A stretch of DNA of 64,000 nt from Sediminispirochaeta bajacaliforniensis DSM 16054. GTDB lineage: Bacteria > Spirochaetota > Spirochaetia > DSM-16054 > Sediminispirochaetaceae. The notes under the pieces were generated by a model. It had not been told where the DNA came from. It saw nothing but the letters and a program-made list of their open reading frames with translations, and did not search any database. Each line of letters begins with the position of its first letter. Position 1 is the first letter of the stretch. This document shows positions 7,617 to 16,340 of the stretch, piece after piece. The position numbers and the translations under genes are program-made. The stretch is taken from positions 1-64,000 of the forward strand of contig NZ_KB899406.1 of the NCBI RefSeq assembly GCF_000378205.1, in the 5' to 3' direction.

Positions 7617-7637
7617 ATCCGTAATAAAGGAGGAACG

Positions 7638-8921
7638 ATGAAGGACAAGATCATTGGAGTAAGGGAACAGCCTGAGCTGAGGCGATGGATTCCCCTGAGC
7701 TTTCAGCATGTTTTTGCAATGTTCGGAGCAACGGTTCTTGTGCCGCTTTTGACGGGCCTGAGTCCTTCGACGGCACTTTTTACCTCAGGAATAGGTACAC
7801 TTTTGTATATCCTGATTACCGGGGGACGAGTCCCTGCATACCTCGGCTCCTCTTTTGCCTTTATTCCGCCGATTATTGCGATCTCGGGAAGCTTTGGAAT
7901 GGAATATGCTCTTGGAGCAGCATTTTGCGTGGGAATATTCTATCTTATTGTCGCCTTTATTATCAGTAAGGCCGGAACCGGCTGGATAGACCGTCTTCTG
8001 CCGCCTGTTGTGATTGGGACGGTCATCATGGTAATCGGCCTCAATCTTGCACCGACGGCGATGAATATGGCCATGAATGGTCCTGATGGCAGCTACAGCC
8101 TTGCATCGGTGATCATTGCCGTGGTCACCCTCAGCATCGCGGTGGTTTCCCTCCTTGTGCTGAAGGGGTTTTTTACCGTCATTCCGATTCTGATTGCCTT
8201 TTTCGGTGGCTATCTCTTTACTTTGGTTGCCGGCTCAATCTGGCCCGCTTTTTCCTGGATCGATTTTTCTTCGGTAAAGGAAGCAGCCTGGTTCGGTTTT
8301 ACGGCCCCAAAGATCCCGAAATTCTCCGTCGTTCCTATTATCACCTTTTTGCTTGTCAGCCTTGCGACCATTGCCGAGCATCTTGGAGATACCATGGTGA
8401 CCAGTAAGGTGGTGGGAAAGGACTTTCTGAAGGATCCCGGTATTCACCGAACCCTTGCGGGTGACGGTGCTGCAACCGCCCTTGCCGCCCTTTTCGGCGG
8501 GCCCCCCAATACGACCTACGGGGAGAATATCGGTGTTATGGCCATCACCAGGGTCTACAGCGTCTGGGTCATCGGAGGGGCAGCGGTGATTGCGATCATC
8601 CTCTCTTTTATCACCAAGGTCGGGGCTATCATCAATACGGTTCCCGTTCCGGTAATGGGCGGCATATCGATGATGCTTTTCGGGATTATTGCCAGTGCAG
8701 GTATCCGCACGGTCGTGGAAAGTGGCGTTGATTACACCTGCAAAAGGAATCTTACCATCAGTTCGGTGATCCTGGTGATCGGAATCGGCGGCGGAAGAAT
8801 TTTCTTTCCCCTGAACGAAAGCCTTCATTTTGAACTAAGCGGTGTTGCCCTTGCCACCCTCGTCGGCATCGTGCTGAATTTGATTCTCCCGAAAACGATT
8901 GACAGCCCGAAAGAGGAGTAG
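7638..8921 (+). CDS. uraA: Uracil permease (NCS2 family)
   Basis: A 427-residue inner-membrane proton symporter of the nucleobase:cation symporter-2 family with about 12-14 membrane segments. Family signs include QHVFAMFGATVLVPLLTG near the N-terminus, GSSFAFIPP, the ligand-site region TIAEHLGDTM, and GDGAATALAALFGGPPNTTYGEN. The TIAEHLGD and PNTTYGEN forms are those of uracil rather than xanthine or urate carriers. The ribosome site AAAGGAGG precedes the ATG. It is controlled by the leader-peptide attenuator just upstream, which fits uptake of uracil when pyrimidine nucleotides run low. Confidence 0.93.
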   Translation: MKDKIIGVREQPELRRWIPLSFQHVFAMFGATVLVPLLTGLSPSTALFTSGIGTLLYILITGGRVPAYLGSSFAFIPPIIAISGSFGMEYALGAAFCVGIFYLIVAFIISKAGTGWIDRLLPPVVIGTVIMVIGLNLAPTAMNMAMNGPDGSYSLASVIIAVVTLSIAVVSLLVLKGFFTVIPILIAFFGGYLFTLVAGSIWPAFSWIDFSSVKEAAWFGFTAPKIPKFSVVPIITFLLVSLATIAEHLGDTMVTSKVVGKDFLKDPGIHRTLAGDGAATALAALFGGPPNTTYGENIGVMAITRVYSVWVIGGAAVIAIILSFITKVGAIINTVPVPVMGGISMMLFGIIASAGIRTVVESGVDYTCKRNLTISSVILVIGIGGGRIFFPLNESLHFELSGVALATLVGIVLNLILPKTIDSPKEE

Positions 8922-8948
8922 AGGATATTCCAGCGTGAGGCTCTGCAT

Positions 8949-8956
8949 GCTATACT
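8949..8956 (+). promoter_or_regulatory. Extended -10 promoter element of the FGGY kinase gene
   Basis: TGCTATACT, an extended -10 sequence, ends at 8956, 51 bases before the start codon. A matching -35 is not clear. Confidence 0.4.
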
Positions 8957-9007
8957 TTCCTCGGTCAGCGGAAAAAAGCACATTTCACAGCGACAGGAGG
9001 TTGCTTC

Positions 9008-10654
9008 ATGAGCACAGTGAGTCTCGGAATTGATTGTAGTACCCAGAGTATGACAGGAGTGGCAATCGATGCGGAGAGTGGTTCCGTTGTCTGGAAGAAG
9101 AGCCTGTCATACCAGTCCGATTCCCGTCTCGGTGGTTTCGGCCTGGAACATGATACATTTCTTGTTCCTCCGAGGGTTGAAGGAGAGGCGGACCAGCCGC
9201 CGAAGCTTTTCCTCGCCGCCCTTGACGCCCTTTTTTCCGATATGAAAGAAGATGGCGTTGTCAGGCCCGATTCCGTGGCTGTCATTAATGTTTCCGGGCA
9301 GCAACATGGTCATGTGTATCTGAAAAGCGGTGCACAAAAATCCTTTTCGACCTTACGGGAAAAGGGGATCGGTGCGGAAGCCGGAGACCTGGTACATCGG
9401 CTGGCCGATGTTTTTTCCTACAAGGCGGCTCCGATTTGGAAGACGAGCGATACCGCGGCTCAGGCAGAGGCTATTCGGACCGGGGTGGGCGGAAAGCAGC
9501 GCATGATCGAGCTTTCCGGCAGCGACAGCCCTTTGCGTTTTTCCGGAGCGGTTATGAGGAGGGTCGCCCAGCGTTATCCCGATGTATGGGAAAAGACCGA
9601 AACGGTACTCCTCATCAGTTCCTTTATTCCTGCGGTTCTCGTTGGTAACAGTAGGGTCGGTACCGATTTTGGAAACGGCTGTGGTACCAGTTTGCTTGAT
9701 TATCAGCGACGCTCCTGGTCTCCTGAGTTGATTGATGCTGCATCGGCATCCCTGCCGGGAGGTTCCGAGGCCTTCCGTGCAAAACTTACCGATGTCGTTG
9801 CCCCAGATGCTGTTGTCGGCTCGGTAGCTGCCTATTTCGTCGAGCGTTACGGGCTTTCGCCCGATTGTATTGTTGCGGCAGGCAGCGGTGATAATCCGCA
9901 GACAAAGGTTCTGGTCGACGGTGATCTCTTGAGCCTCGGCACCAGCTTTGTTTTCATGGTCGCGGCTTCGACCTCAGGCGATGGCCGGGTTGCCATGGAT
10001 CAGGCGGGCTACGCCAATGCCATGTACGACGGGCTTGGAAGGCCCTTTCTTTTCGGTTGCCGGACCAACGGGGCCCTTGTCTGGGACCGGGTCCGCATGA
10101 TGCACGGTTTGAAGAGAGATGAATACGCTCCTGCCGATGATCTCTTGCCCTCGATACCCGTTGGAAAATACCTTCTGATCTGGCAGCCTGATGCCGAATC
10201 TTTCCCCGCCGGCGGCGCAATAGCAGATCCAGTCCGGGATGGGCAGACTGCCTCCCTTGAGGCGGATTATGCCGGTATTATCGATACCACCCTTACGATC
10301 ATCGAACATTATTCACGCAGTTTCTCCCGTGATACCGATGAGCCCTTATACGTGACAGGAGGCCCTGCAGGGGCAGCTGGAGTGGTTTCCCGAATTGCAG
10401 CGGTCTGGAACCGCCCGGTGGTCACCATCGGCAGATTGGGGGCCGGGCTTGGAGCCGCCGTTGCTGGGGTTTCCGCTCTTTCATCCCTTCGACGGGGACT
10501 GCCTTCTGTCGATGATCTTACCTCTGCCGTCCTGCCCAGGGGGGAAGTGGTAAGGCCTGAGCCGGAGATGGTACGGTCCCTGCATGGTGAGTCGGGGTTT
10601 GTTCGTCGGGTGATTGGTCGTTACGAATCGGTATTGCAGGGGCTTTCTGCTTAG
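9008..10654 (+). CDS. FGGY-family carbohydrate kinase, xylulokinase-like
   Basis: A 548-residue cytoplasmic sugar kinase. The N-terminal half carries GIDCSTQSMTGVAID (phosphate 1 motif) and INVSGQQHGHVYL with catalytic-region residues. The C-terminal half has AAGSGDNPQTKVLVDGD, SLGTSFVFM and the adenosine-site LYVTGGPAGAAGVV. The closest recognised type is D-xylulokinase, which makes xylulose 5-phosphate for the pentose phosphate pathway; the substrate is not proven. AGGAGG seven bases upstream marks the start. No xylose isomerase or pentose transporter is adjacent. A hairpin terminator follows, so the gene is a single unit. Confidence 0.85.
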   Translation: MSTVSLGIDCSTQSMTGVAIDAESGSVVWKKSLSYQSDSRLGGFGLEHDTFLVPPRVEGEADQPPKLFLAALDALFSDMKEDGVVRPDSVAVINVSGQQHGHVYLKSGAQKSFSTLREKGIGAEAGDLVHRLADVFSYKAAPIWKTSDTAAQAEAIRTGVGGKQRMIELSGSDSPLRFSGAVMRRVAQRYPDVWEKTETVLLISSFIPAVLVGNSRVGTDFGNGCGTSLLDYQRRSWSPELIDAASASLPGGSEAFRAKLTDVVAPDAVVGSVAAYFVERYGLSPDCIVAAGSGDNPQTKVLVDGDLLSLGTSFVFMVAASTSGDGRVAMDQAGYANAMYDGLGRPFLFGCRTNGALVWDRVRMMHGLKRDEYAPADDLLPSIPVGKYLLIWQPDAESFPAGGAIADPVRDGQTASLEADYAGIIDTTLTIIEHYSRSFSRDTDEPLYVTGGPAGAAGVVSRIAAVWNRPVVTIGRLGAGLGAAVAGVSALSSLRRGLPSVDDLTSAVLPRGEVVRPEPEMVRSLHGESGFVRRVIGRYESVLQGLSA

Positions 10655-10678
10655 CCTCTCGGCTTTGCCGTCTATCGG

Positions 10679-10717
10679 GACGTCCCTTCGTCGATGAACC
10701 GATGAAGGGCGTCTTTT
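10679..10717 (+). terminator. Terminator after the FGGY kinase
   Basis: GACGTCCCTTC (10679-10689) pairs with GAAGGGCGTC (10704-10713) with one bulge and is followed by TTTT. Confidence 0.65.
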
Positions 10718-10748
10718 CCCGGTTCGAAAGCGAAGTTTGACTATGCCG

Positions 10749-11510
10749 TTATCCCCTTTGTGGATCTGTCTGAATTTCCTGTCTGGTTTCCGTGATCCAG
10801 GAAAAGCTGTGGCGATTTCTGTATTCTTTACCCGTTTTGTCGAATTGATCCCAGAGCGCTATCAGTCTTGCAAAAAGTTCCCGGCTTCTTCTGCAATACT
10901 CGAGAAGATCCTCTCTGTCTAGGTTATCGGTCTCCATCTCGGCAAGCTCTCGCACCGATTCGATAAAGGGGTGATGGGGGTGCTCGTCGGGAACCTTTGC
11001 CTCTTTGGGCTCGCTTCGATCGAGTTTTGGTTTTCTGGCAACAACGCGGATGCGTTTTACCCTTGCCGATCGGGAAGGCTGCTTACTTTCCTCCTGCTTG
11101 GCATCACCTGGAAGATCCTCACTCGAAAAACTTTCATGGGCAACACTATTCCCACCTGTATAATGATTCTGCCCCCGGGAGACCCAGCTCATGAGCATAC
11201 TGTACTCTTCACTCTTGCCCTTGCCGGTAAAATCTTGTTTTAGCGAGAGAAGTCGGCTGCAGACGGGGCATTCATCCCGCACACACTCATAGTCTTTGGG
11301 AAAGAGATTCATGAACCGGGAAAAAAGTGGATAAAATTTCTCTTTTTCTCCTTCTTCAAGATCCCATTCCTTGTTTTCGTCTCGTTTCGATCCCATTCTC
11401 ACCGCAAGAAGATATTTTTTTTCTTCTGTTGAGAGTATCTTCAGTCGATTTGCAATACTTACAATATGTAAAAGCTCTCTGGGGGCAAAAAAGTCAATTA
11501 GCTTCTTCAT
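10749..11510 (-). CDS. Hypothetical protein with a CPVC motif, co-operonic with a sensor kinase
   Basis: A 253-residue protein of no recognised family. Residues 1-60 look helical and charged. A possible metal-binding set, CVRDECPVCSRLL, sits near residue 80-95. A low-complexity basic stretch (SRSARVKRIRVVARKPK) follows near residue 150, and a final helical part contains ELFARLIALWDQF. No signal peptide is seen, so it is probably cytoplasmic. The start ATG at 11510 has GGAG nine bases upstream. The gene follows the kinase at 11570-13090 on the same strand with a gap of 59 bases, so it may take part in that signalling pathway; this is guilt by association only. Confidence 0.7.
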   Translation of the reverse strand: MKKLIDFFAPRELLHIVSIANRLKILSTEEKKYLLAVRMGSKRDENKEWDLEEGEKEKFYPLFSRFMNLFPKDYECVRDECPVCSRLLSLKQDFTGKGKSEEYSMLMSWVSRGQNHYTGGNSVAHESFSSEDLPGDAKQEESKQPSRSARVKRIRVVARKPKLDRSEPKEAKVPDEHPHHPFIESVRELAEMETDNLDREDLLEYCRRSRELFARLIALWDQFDKTGKEYRNRHSFSWITETRQEIQTDPQRG

Positions 11511-11569
11511 TTCAAGTAGCTCCAAAATCTCGTGAAACGTGGAAATCGATTGTATCGAAAGAAAAGCGT

Positions 11570-13090
11570 CTATTCAAGGGCGGTCGAAAAATTGATCCGA
11601 AAGCCTGTCCCCGGTGTGTCTAATTCCTCAATCGTCCCTTTCAACTGTTCGGTGAGATTTCGAATAAGCAGAAGGCCTAAACCTGTTGTTTCTGTTTCTT
11701 TCTGTTCTTCTTTATTGTTTATTCCTATCCCATTGTCTTTGACCGTCAATGTATAAGAAAGTTTCTCGCGCTCTTTAAGTGTAATATCAATTCGGCCGTG
11801 ACGATCCTTCGGGAAGGCATGTTTCAGACTGTTGGAAATGAGCTCTGCCGTGAGAAGGGCCAGCGGTGTTGCAACCTCGGGCCTGAGGAAGACATCTGTA
11901 GCCGCGATGTGGTAGCTGACGTGATCTGTTTGCCGGTAAATATCGAAAAGAGCGTCACACAGGCGATTAAAATATTGTGTCATATCGATTCGGCTCAAAT
12001 TCTCCGATAGATATAACTGTTCATGAACCAGTGCCATAGATTGCACTTGCATCTGCGTATCGAGGTAGAGCCTGTAATCATTATCATTTTCAAAATAGTT
12101 GCTTTGAAGACTCAAAAGACTACTGATGATCTGTAAATTGTTTTTAACACGATGATGAATTTCTTTCAGCAAAACTTCTTTTTCCGCCAAAGACTTTCGC
12201 AGAAGATTTTCATGCTCCTTTCTCGTGGTAATATCCCTGATGATACCAACCGATCCGAAGCCTCCCTCAAGCATCGTATTTGAGAACCCTACGGCACTAA
12301 CCTCACCATAGGCTATTACGGCACCTATCATCTGCTTCTGACGATCAGGGAGGTGTGGTCCGGGGATGACCCTTACCTCGAGTCCGGCTGTCTTGCGTTC
12401 TCCTGTCCGCCGTTCATCAAAGAGCTTGGGAGCACCCACGTCGCCGGTCGTTTTCCCTGTATATCGGGGAAGCACTGTCTCTCTGCTTACCCTTGGGATA
12501 TCGGAGGGGTCAAGGATGCTGGAAAAATGTTTACCGAGTAATTCGTAGGGTTCATATCCGATGACACGGACGGCATCATTGACAAAATTGAACATCCCCC
12601 TGTCGTCGAGTGAGTAGATGATATCGGGAAGCGCCTGGACCAAATCCAGGTAACGCCGTTCGGTTGCCTGGAGATGGATGTTGTGCCGGTCCATGCTCTC
12701 TTTGTAATTAAGAATTTTTCGAATCCTGTGAGGAAGAGTCGTAAGATACGTCCCTTCTTTGTCACGTATTAAAAAATCACTGGTTTCGTTCGAAACCATC
12801 TCATCGATCATGTTGTGATCGATGAAATCAAACAACAAAATAAAAGGCTGGGGCCAAAGAATAAGCCAATCGGCAAAGCCTCCATTCTGGAATTTCAGGT
12901 CGGTGACGATGATATCCACATCATGAGTTTTGCTGAGTTCTTCCACATTGGAAACCGATTCGGGGAAAAGAAGGGTATAGGGAAGATTATCCTTTTTTAC
13001 TAACTGATGAAATGCCATTTGCTCGGCTCTGTCCGCCACAGCGAACATGATGACATGCCGTCGCCTCTCGCTATCAGGGTGTCTGCTCAT
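11570..13090 (-). CDS. Sensor histidine kinase: receiver-like, PAS, HisKA_2 and ATPase domains
   Basis: A 506-residue soluble signal-transducing kinase. Residues about 10-130 resemble a degenerate receiver domain (DIIVTDLKF). A PAS domain follows at about 145-300 (LPDIIYSLDDRGMFNFVN, GSVGIIRDITTRKEHE). The phosphorylation site lies in EIHHRVKNNLQIISSL near residue 308, typical of HisKA_2 kinases. The ATPase domain carries LISNSLKHAFP and VKDNGIGI, then TTGLGLLLIRNL. There are no membrane segments, so the signal is probably internal. No response regulator is adjacent; the orphan NarL-type regulator at 4814 is the nearest candidate partner. Confidence 0.9.
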   Translation of the reverse strand: MSRHPDSERRRHVIMFAVADRAEQMAFHQLVKKDNLPYTLLFPESVSNVEELSKTHDVDIIVTDLKFQNGGFADWLILWPQPFILLFDFIDHNMIDEMVSNETSDFLIRDKEGTYLTTLPHRIRKILNYKESMDRHNIHLQATERRYLDLVQALPDIIYSLDDRGMFNFVNDAVRVIGYEPYELLGKHFSSILDPSDIPRVSRETVLPRYTGKTTGDVGAPKLFDERRTGERKTAGLEVRVIPGPHLPDRQKQMIGAVIAYGEVSAVGFSNTMLEGGFGSVGIIRDITTRKEHENLLRKSLAEKEVLLKEIHHRVKNNLQIISSLLSLQSNYFENDNDYRLYLDTQMQVQSMALVHEQLYLSENLSRIDMTQYFNRLCDALFDIYRQTDHVSYHIAATDVFLRPEVATPLALLTAELISNSLKHAFPKDRHGRIDITLKEREKLSYTLTVKDNGIGINNKEEQKETETTGLGLLLIRNLTEQLKGTIEELDTPGTGFRINFSTALE

Positions 13091-13139
13091 ACCTGCGATA
13101 TCGTATCACCATTTTATTTTTCTAGCCACCCCGTGCTCC

Positions 13140-13169
13140 TTGACAATAGGCAATAGGACAGCGTAAAGT
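13140..13169 (+). promoter_or_regulatory. Promoter of the GH65-phosphoglucomutase gene
   Basis: TTGACA at 13140-13145 and TAAAGT at 13164-13169 are 18 bases apart. The predicted start, near 13176, lies at the edge of the operator. Confidence 0.6.
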
Positions 13170-13176
13170 ATTTTGT

Positions 13177-13192
13177 ATGCAACCGTGTGCAA
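13177..13192. promoter_or_regulatory. LacI-family-type operator, copy 2
   Basis: ATGCAACCGTGTGCAA matches the operator at 342-357 in 15 of 16 bases. It is placed at the predicted transcription start and just before the ribosome site, so one repressor probably controls both this gene and the first ABC operon. Confidence 0.65.
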
Positions 13193-13207
13193 AGGGGTGG
13201 AAATGGA

Positions 13208-16186
13208 ATGAATCATCATTTGTTCGGCATAGATGCCTGGGTTTTACGCGAGGAGCGTTTCGACAGGAACACGATTGCCGCAAGGGAGACGCTTTTTACC
13301 CTTGGCAACGGCTATCTCGGCATTCGGGGCTGTCATGAAGAGCTGGATGCTTCATGGTGGCGGGGCAGCTATGTCAACGGCTTTTATGAAAGCCGCCCCA
13401 TTGTCTATGGTGAAAGGGCCTATGGTTTTGCCGATCGCTACCAGACCATTCTCAATTGCAGTGATGCCACGCTTATCACGCTGAATCTGCATGAGGAATC
13501 TTTTTCCCCGGCGACTTCGCATATCGATGCCTATAGCCGGGAGCTTGATCTTCGCACCGGAATCCTGAAGCGGAGCCTGGTGTGGTCGCCTTCCTCCGCT
13601 CCCGGTACGAAGGTGAAGGTAGAAAGCCGTCGTCTTGTACCCTACCAGCCTCGTCATCTCATGCTGATTTCCTATAGGGTTACCCTCATCGAGGGGGGAG
13701 GGAATTTTTCCCTTCGTCACGAACTCTCCGGTGATGTTTCCAATCTCGCCGCCGGTGACGATCCCCGTACCGGTTCTCATATTATGCCGGGAGATTTCGG
13801 GATCGAATCTGTTCGCCAGGAAGAAAACCATACCGTGCTGAATCATTTTACGAAAATGAGCGGCCTTCGTATGTGTGTCGTCGCGGACCGCTCCTTTTCC
13901 TGTTCTGCCGGTGAAGGGGGGTATGAACTATGGCGGAAAGAACGTAACAGCGGTGGTATTGTCGGGGCTCAGGCGGACATGAAGGCAGGTGATTGGCTGG
14001 AGATGGTTGTTTGTGCAGGATGGTATCACGGTGCAGCCGGAGAGGAGCAACAGTTGGAGTCCAGAGCCATTTCGCACGTTTCCGAGGCTCTTTCCTGCGG
14101 TTTCGATGCGGCCGCAGATACGCAGAGGAAATTTCTCGATCAGTTTTGGGAAGATGCCGATCTCCTGGTCGAACATGCCCCCGATGTGCAGCAGAGCATC
14201 CGGTTCAACCTCTTCCATCTGCTGCAGGGAGCCGGAAGAGAAGGAGGAACCTCGCTCCCTGCAAAAGGGCTTACCGGCGAGGGATATGAAGGACACTTTT
14301 TCTGGGACACGGAGATCTATGCGCTTCCCTTTTTTCTCTACACCCGTCCGGAAATTGCCAGGGATCTTCTTGAGTACCGTTACCGCATCCTGCCCCATGC
14401 CCGGGGCAGGGCAGCCCAGCTCGGCTATCCCGGGGCTCTCTATCCCTGGCGAACCATCAACGGAAATGAAGCCTCTGCCTTTTTTCCCGCCGGTACCGCT
14501 CAGTATCACATTAATGCCGATATCGCCTATGCAGTGGTAAAGTACCTTGATGTAAGCGGCGACGAGAGCTTTCTGGCCCATGGAGCGGAGATTCTCCTCG
14601 AAACCGCCCGTTTCTGGTACGGTTTCGGAGACTTTATCCCCTCCCGCGGCGGTGCTTTCTGTATCAACTGCGTTACCGGACCCGATGAATATACTGCGCT
14701 GGTAGATAATAACTACTATACCAACCTCATGGCCCGGGAGAATCTTCGCAGTGCGGTTCGCTTCCTCGATCTCTTGAAAAAGCGACAGCCGGAGGCATGG
14801 AAAGGCCTTGTCGACTCCGTCGGCCTTGATCCCGGGGAGCCCCAGGCGTGGCTTACGGCCGCGGATGCCATGTACCTTCCCTATAACGAAGATCTTGGAG
14901 TTACACCTCAGGACGACACCTTTCTCTCCAAAGCTCGCTGGGAGCGGGCTTCCGTCCCTATCGAGCGGCGTCCCCTGCTCCTGCATTACCACCCCCTTAC
15001 CATCTACCGCTACCAGATCCTTAAGCAGGCGGACCTTGTCCTTGCCCAGATGCTTTTGGGACGCTATTTCTCCCATGCCCAGAAAAAACGCGACTTCGAC
15101 TATTACGATCCCCTGACCACCGCCGACTCCTCCCTAAGCCCCTGCATCCAAGGGGTGATGGCCGCTCGGCTTGGATACGCTGAGGAAAGTTATCGACATT
15201 TCACACGCAGCGTGAGGATGGATCTGGACGACGTCAACGGCAATGTCCGGGACGGCATACACGCCGCCGCCATGGCCGGATCATGGATCAGCCTTGTTTA
15301 CGGCTTTGCAGGACTGGAAGATTACGACGGCATGCTTAGATTTGCTCCCGCTCTGCCGGCAGCCTGGAGCCGCCTTTCTTTTTCCCTGAGAAAGGGACAT
15401 TCGGCCCTCGAGGTCAGCATCGGCCACGAAGAGGTCTCCTACCGAATCAAACGGGGAGGGGCCCTGACCATTTTCCATGAAGGACGCAGACATAAGATTT
15501 TTCCCGGCTCTCCCCTGGTGATAAGCATGAGACCGGAGCTCGAAGCGGTAATTTTCGACCTCGACGGCGTTATCACCGATTCGGCCGAGTATCATTACCT
15601 CGCCTGGAAGCAACTCTGCGACGAACTTGAGATTCCCTTTGACCGGCAGTTCAACAACAATCTCAAAGGGGTAGGCAGAATGGCAAGCCTTGAGCTGCTT
15701 CTCGCCCGCGGTACGCGCCGCTACAGCCCTGAGGAAAAGGCCGCCTTTGCCGCCAGAAAAAACAAATACTACAAAAAACTGATTGCCCGTATTACCCCGG
15801 ACGATCTGCTTCCCGGCATTGATGCCCTTCTTTCGGAGTTGCATGAGGCCGGCATTCGGACCGCCCTTGCTTCGGCAAGCAGAAATGCAGGTGCTATTCT
15901 CGGCTACCTGGGGATCTCCGACCGCTTTGATGTGGTGACCGATCCCGGTGCCCTCAAAAAGGGTAAGCCCGATCCGGAACAATTCTTCCTTGCCGCCGAG
16001 CTTTTGGGGGTTCCCTACCGCAACTGCATTGGCGTAGAAGACGCCCAAGCCGGTATCGACGCCATAAACGCCGCCGGAATGCTCTCCGTCGGCATCGGCG
16101 GCTATCTCGAAGGGGCCGCCTTGCGTCTGTCTTCCACCGCAGAGCTTTCACTGGAGCGTCTGCGGGAGGCCTTCTTTCGGCGGTGA
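13208..16186 (+). CDS. GH65 glycoside phosphorylase fused to beta-phosphoglucomutase
   Basis: A 992-residue bifunctional cytoplasmic enzyme. Residues 1 to about 770 are a GH65 phosphorylase (kojibiose, maltose, trehalose or nigerose type): TLGNGYLGIRG at the N-terminus, HFFWDTEIY, and the general acid E494 in VTGPDEYTALVDNNYYTN. Residues about 774-992 are a complete HAD-type beta-phosphoglucomutase with nucleophile and acid/base Asp in VIFDLDGVITDSAEYH, LASASRNAG and GVEDAQAGIDA. The product beta-glucose 1-phosphate would be turned to glucose 6-phosphate by the same chain. ATG 13208, after AAGGGG, is preferred to an in-frame GTG at 13187, which lies inside the operator. The specific disaccharide cannot be read from sequence by eye. 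Confidence 0.92.
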   Translation: MNHHLFGIDAWVLREERFDRNTIAARETLFTLGNGYLGIRGCHEELDASWWRGSYVNGFYESRPIVYGERAYGFADRYQTILNCSDATLITLNLHEESFSPATSHIDAYSRELDLRTGILKRSLVWSPSSAPGTKVKVESRRLVPYQPRHLMLISYRVTLIEGGGNFSLRHELSGDVSNLAAGDDPRTGSHIMPGDFGIESVRQEENHTVLNHFTKMSGLRMCVVADRSFSCSAGEGGYELWRKERNSGGIVGAQADMKAGDWLEMVVCAGWYHGAAGEEQQLESRAISHVSEALSCGFDAAADTQRKFLDQFWEDADLLVEHAPDVQQSIRFNLFHLLQGAGREGGTSLPAKGLTGEGYEGHFFWDTEIYALPFFLYTRPEIARDLLEYRYRILPHARGRAAQLGYPGALYPWRTINGNEASAFFPAGTAQYHINADIAYAVVKYLDVSGDESFLAHGAEILLETARFWYGFGDFIPSRGGAFCINCVTGPDEYTALVDNNYYTNLMARENLRSAVRFLDLLKKRQPEAWKGLVDSVGLDPGEPQAWLTAADAMYLPYNEDLGVTPQDDTFLSKARWERASVPIERRPLLLHYHPLTIYRYQILKQADLVLAQMLLGRYFSHAQKKRDFDYYDPLTTADSSLSPCIQGVMAARLGYAEESYRHFTRSVRMDLDDVNGNVRDGIHAAAMAGSWISLVYGFAGLEDYDGMLRFAPALPAAWSRLSFSLRKGHSALEVSIGHEEVSYRIKRGGALTIFHEGRRHKIFPGSPLVISMRPELEAVIFDLDGVITDSAEYHYLAWKQLCDELEIPFDRQFNNNLKGVGRMASLELLLARGTRRYSPEEKAAFAARKNKYYKKLIARITPDDLLPGIDALLSELHEAGIRTALASASRNAGAILGYLGISDRFDVVTDPGALKKGKPDPEQFFLAAELLGVPYRNCIGVEDAQAGIDAINAAGMLSVGIGGYLEGAALRLSSTAELSLERLREAFFRR

Positions 16187-16194
16187 CATGTTCT

Positions 16195-16340
16195 TAGTGT
16201 TCCGAATCCTGGTGGTCTGCATGCCCTTTTGTCTGTACCATACTCGATATAGTGCCGGTGCTCGCTTTTTTTTATGGTTTTTCCTCCAGGTGGCTACGGG
16301 AAAAGGAGTTATGTTCCTCCAATCACCAGGATTCGGAACA
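16195..16340. repeat. Inverted-repeat element behind the GH65 gene
   Basis: TGTTCCGAATCCTGGTG (16198-16214) and its exact inverse CACCAGGATTCGGAACA (16324-16340) flank about 109 bases. A third copy is at 3849-3865. The left copy starts nine bases after a stop codon, like the copy at 3849. The inner part contains no convincing gene. It may be a small mobile or REP-like element, or the remnant of one. Confidence 0.5.

Noticed and set aside
7498-7637. Purine, preQ1 or other known riboswitch before the uracil permease
   Set aside because: No conserved riboswitch core is visible; promoter, leader peptide and overlapping terminator explain the region better.
13928-15076. Long minus-strand open frame (382 codons) inside the GH65 gene
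   Set aside because: It is a by-product of GC-rich third positions in a gene with clear catalytic motifs on the plus strand.
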